A stretch of 6,342 nucleotides of DNA from an uncultured Verrucomicrobiales bacterium. GTDB taxonomy: Bacteria > Verrucomicrobiota > Verrucomicrobiia > Verrucomicrobiales > Akkermansiaceae. The translations under genes were made by a program, and so were the position numbers. Each line of letters starts with the position of its first letter. Within the stretch, counting starts at the first letter, position 1. Location: positions 1 to 6,342 of the forward strand of contig CALLBE010000156.1 of the NCBI GenBank assembly GCA_938001985.1, in the 5' to 3' direction. Below are positions 5,245 to 6,342 of this stretch, one piece after another. A model generated the notes under the pieces. That model worked only from the letters and a program-made list of their open reading frames with translations, had not been told where the DNA came from and did not search any database.

Positions 5245-6009
5245 TTATTTTTTCGTTAAATCCTCTTCAAACAGATGAGTGATATTTGATTGCAGGCGCT
5301 CACGAAGCAGCTCCTCTGCTCTCAAGCGTCTCATGAACTCTTTGTTTTCTTTTAATTCGGGCACTTGAAGTAAATCCGCTTGGCGGTCGACACCTTCTTT
5401 CCTCGCTTCCTCAAAGTCGTAACGCTGTCTTAAATGCCTGTTTTTATCAACCAGCCCAATGAAAGAAGGAAAAATCCACTGTTTCTCTCCATTAATTTGC
5501 TTCTGATGAATCAAATCCACCTTCAAGTAGTTTTTCATGTACTTTCTTAACTTCTCGCCACCAGCGGTTAAGAATAGCCATTGATCCAGATTGTAGCCTT
5601 TGCCTTCAAAAAAAGCCTTCATACGCTCAGGCGTATCTGTTTCTGGATTGAGCGTGATCGCAATAAGGCGAAAATCTTTATGAGTAGAAAACTTCTCCGC
5701 CAGGCGCTTCATTTCTGAAAACGTGTTCTCATAGCGCTCGAAGTTATCAATCGTAAAGCCCGTGTAACACCACACTGTACCTTCTAAATCAGACAACTGC
5801 ACAAGCTTAGCATTCTGATCTGAGAAAATAAAATTCTTCTGCAAACGCGTAACAATGGGGGGGCGATTCTCGTCTTGTTGGTTTTTTATCGTCTTCAGAT
5901 AATTCCACAAAACAAAGGGAGTCCCTATCGCCACAATGGCTACAATAATTAAGATAGTCCGACTCTTTGATCCAGCGTCTTCGTACTCTCTTTCTGTCAC
6001 ATTTTTCAA
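5245..6009 (-). CDS. SCO-like protein lacking all copper ligands
   Basis: This 254-residue protein has one N-terminal anchor (about 18-37, N-terminus inside) and an extracytoplasmic thioredoxin-like domain. It aligns along its length with the adjacent SCO protein: LSDLEGTVWCYTGF (72-85) with LKDLDGKVWLFCQF, FRLIAITLNPETDTPERM (113-130) with FRIICLSVNPEEDTVEKL, and FIGLVDKNRHLRQRYD (183-198) with MGIALIDREGQMRGKYD. The two active-site cysteines are replaced by N89 and R92, and the histidine by F180; its only cysteine is C81. It therefore should not bind copper or do dithiol chemistry as SCO does. A charged C-terminal tail (199-254), probably helical, is longer than in its neighbour. No ATG occurs near the start: TTG 6009 or GTG 6000 must be used. 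A structural partner of the intact SCO protein is my best guess. Confidence 0.8.
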   Translation of the reverse strand: MKNVTEREYEDAGSKSRTILIIVAIVAIGTPFVLWNYLKTIKNQQDENRPPIVTRLQKNFIFSDQNAKLVQLSDLEGTVWCYTGFTIDNFERYENTFSEMKRLAEKFSTHKDFRLIAITLNPETDTPERMKAFFEGKGYNLDQWLFLTAGGEKLRKYMKNYLKVDLIHQKQINGEKQWIFPSFIGLVDKNRHLRQRYDFEEARKEGVDRQADLLQVPELKENKEFMRRLRAEELLRERLQSNITHLFEEDLTKK

Positions 6010-6018
6010 ACTGAACTC

Positions 6019-6046
6019 AATGTAGCGTCCTAAAAAAAACTGTCAA
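6019..6046 (-). promoter_or_regulatory. Possible sigma70-type promoter for the SCO-DUF420 operon
   Basis: The minus strand reads TTGACA (6046-6041), a 16-base spacer and TACATT (6024-6019). The -35 is perfect; the -10 matches four of six positions. Predicted initiation would fall around 6012, leaving a very short or no leader before the TTG at 6009, or about a dozen bases before the GTG at 6000. The T8 run of the preceding hairpin lies within the spacer. Confidence 0.4.
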
Positions 6047-6096
6047 ATAATTCACTTAAGAAAGAACAGAAAGCTCCATCCATCCTAAGTGAATTA
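6032..6096 (-). terminator. Possible terminator after map
   Basis: TAATTCACTTA (6048-6058) and TAAGTGAATTA (6086-6096) are perfect inverted arms around a 27-base loop, 9 bases past the map stop. On the minus strand the structure is followed, nine bases later, by eight T (6039-6032). A smaller alternative stem, CTGTT with GACAG (6045-6041 side), abuts the T run directly but is weak. The AT-rich stem and the gap to the T run make this a poor canonical terminator, though its position is right. Confidence 0.4.
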
Positions 6097-6104
6097 ATGA
6101 GAAT

Positions 6105-6342
6105 CTAATAAGAGTTCAAACCCAGCTGCTCTAGAGTTGCCTCACGAGGTCTAGCTGTCAGAATGAGAGGCTCGCCCTCTGTGACAGCCACAGTGTGTTC
6201 AAAGTGAGCTGACTTTCGCTTGTCTTTCGTGATAGCCGTCCAACCGTCACTCAACATTTTCATACGAGGCGTGCCAGCATTCACCATTGGCTCAATGGCC
6301 AACACCATACCAGGTTTTAAGGTTACGGAAGCCCCAGCAGGT
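6105..6342 (-). CDS. map: Methionine aminopeptidase type I, C-terminal part (truncated by window edge)
   Basis: The 78 residues visible are the end of a type I methionine aminopeptidase, the cytosolic metalloenzyme that removes the initiator methionine from new proteins. The match to bacterial MAP is direct: [25 protein letters not shown] and [11 protein letters not shown]. The glutamates in IEPMVNAG and FEHTV are two of the five metal ligands (E204 and E235 in E. coli); the histidine of SAHFEH corresponds to the variable position before the second glutamate. The two aspartates and the metal-binding histidine of the family lie upstream, outside the window. The C-terminus extends about 20 residues past the last strand and ends LEQLGLNSY. 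Because the gene is on the minus strand and its start is cut off, whether it is co-transcribed with something further right cannot be seen. Confidence 0.96.
   Translation of the reverse strand, partial: PAGASVTLKPGMVLAIEPMVNAGTPRMKMLSDGWTAITKDKRKSAHFEHTVAVTEGEPLILTARPREATLEQLGLNSY

Noticed and set aside
1..6342. CRISPR arrays, tRNA or rRNA genes, insertion sequences, phage or defence genes
   Set aside because: No regularly spaced repeats, tRNA-like folds, transposase motifs or defence-type domains were seen on either strand.

Overview
The window looks like ordinary chromosome of a free-living, membrane-respiring bacterium of moderate GC, most plausibly from the PVC group (a marine Verrucomicrobiota member is my best guess). 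The hints are a secreted formylglycine sulfatase, paired SCO-type proteins next to a DUF420 protein, weak or absent Shine-Dalgarno sequences, and a two-domain hypothetical protein whose layout I associate with that group. The taxonomic call is inference; no rRNA or phylogenetic marker is present to settle it. I see no rRNA, tRNA, CRISPR array, insertion sequence or phage gene.

Layout. Almost everything is on the minus strand, so transcription runs from high to low coordinates. At the right edge (6105-6342) is the C-terminal part of methionine aminopeptidase. After a 95-base gap holding a weak terminator-like hairpin and a possible promoter comes a close-packed group: a SCO-like protein that has lost its copper ligands (5245-6009), a SCO protein that keeps two cysteines and the histidine (4556-5242), a five-helix DUF420 membrane protein (3994-4542), and histidinol dehydrogenase hisD (2657-3958). 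The first three probably serve assembly of a copper-containing terminal oxidase. hisD sits behind a small hairpin and is functionally unrelated.

A single plus-strand gene (2158-2655) encodes an unrecognised acidic two-domain protein. It converges on hisD with only one base between the stop codons. Divergent from it is a minus-strand operon: a tiny lipoprotein (1861-2073), a metal-type ABC permease (968-1861) and the tRNA methyltransferase trmL (515-964), joined by a TGATG overlap and a 3-base gap. No ATPase or substrate-binding protein for the permease is visible. After a 226-base spacer with inverted repeats and a doubtful 50-codon ORF, the left edge holds the N-terminus of a secreted sulfatase (1-288).

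Nothing here is a clear new defence or mobile system. The most interesting points are the degenerate-plus-intact SCO pair, the CxxC instead of CxxxC in the intact copy, the permease coupled to a tiny lipoprotein without its usual partners, and the two-domain hypothetical protein.
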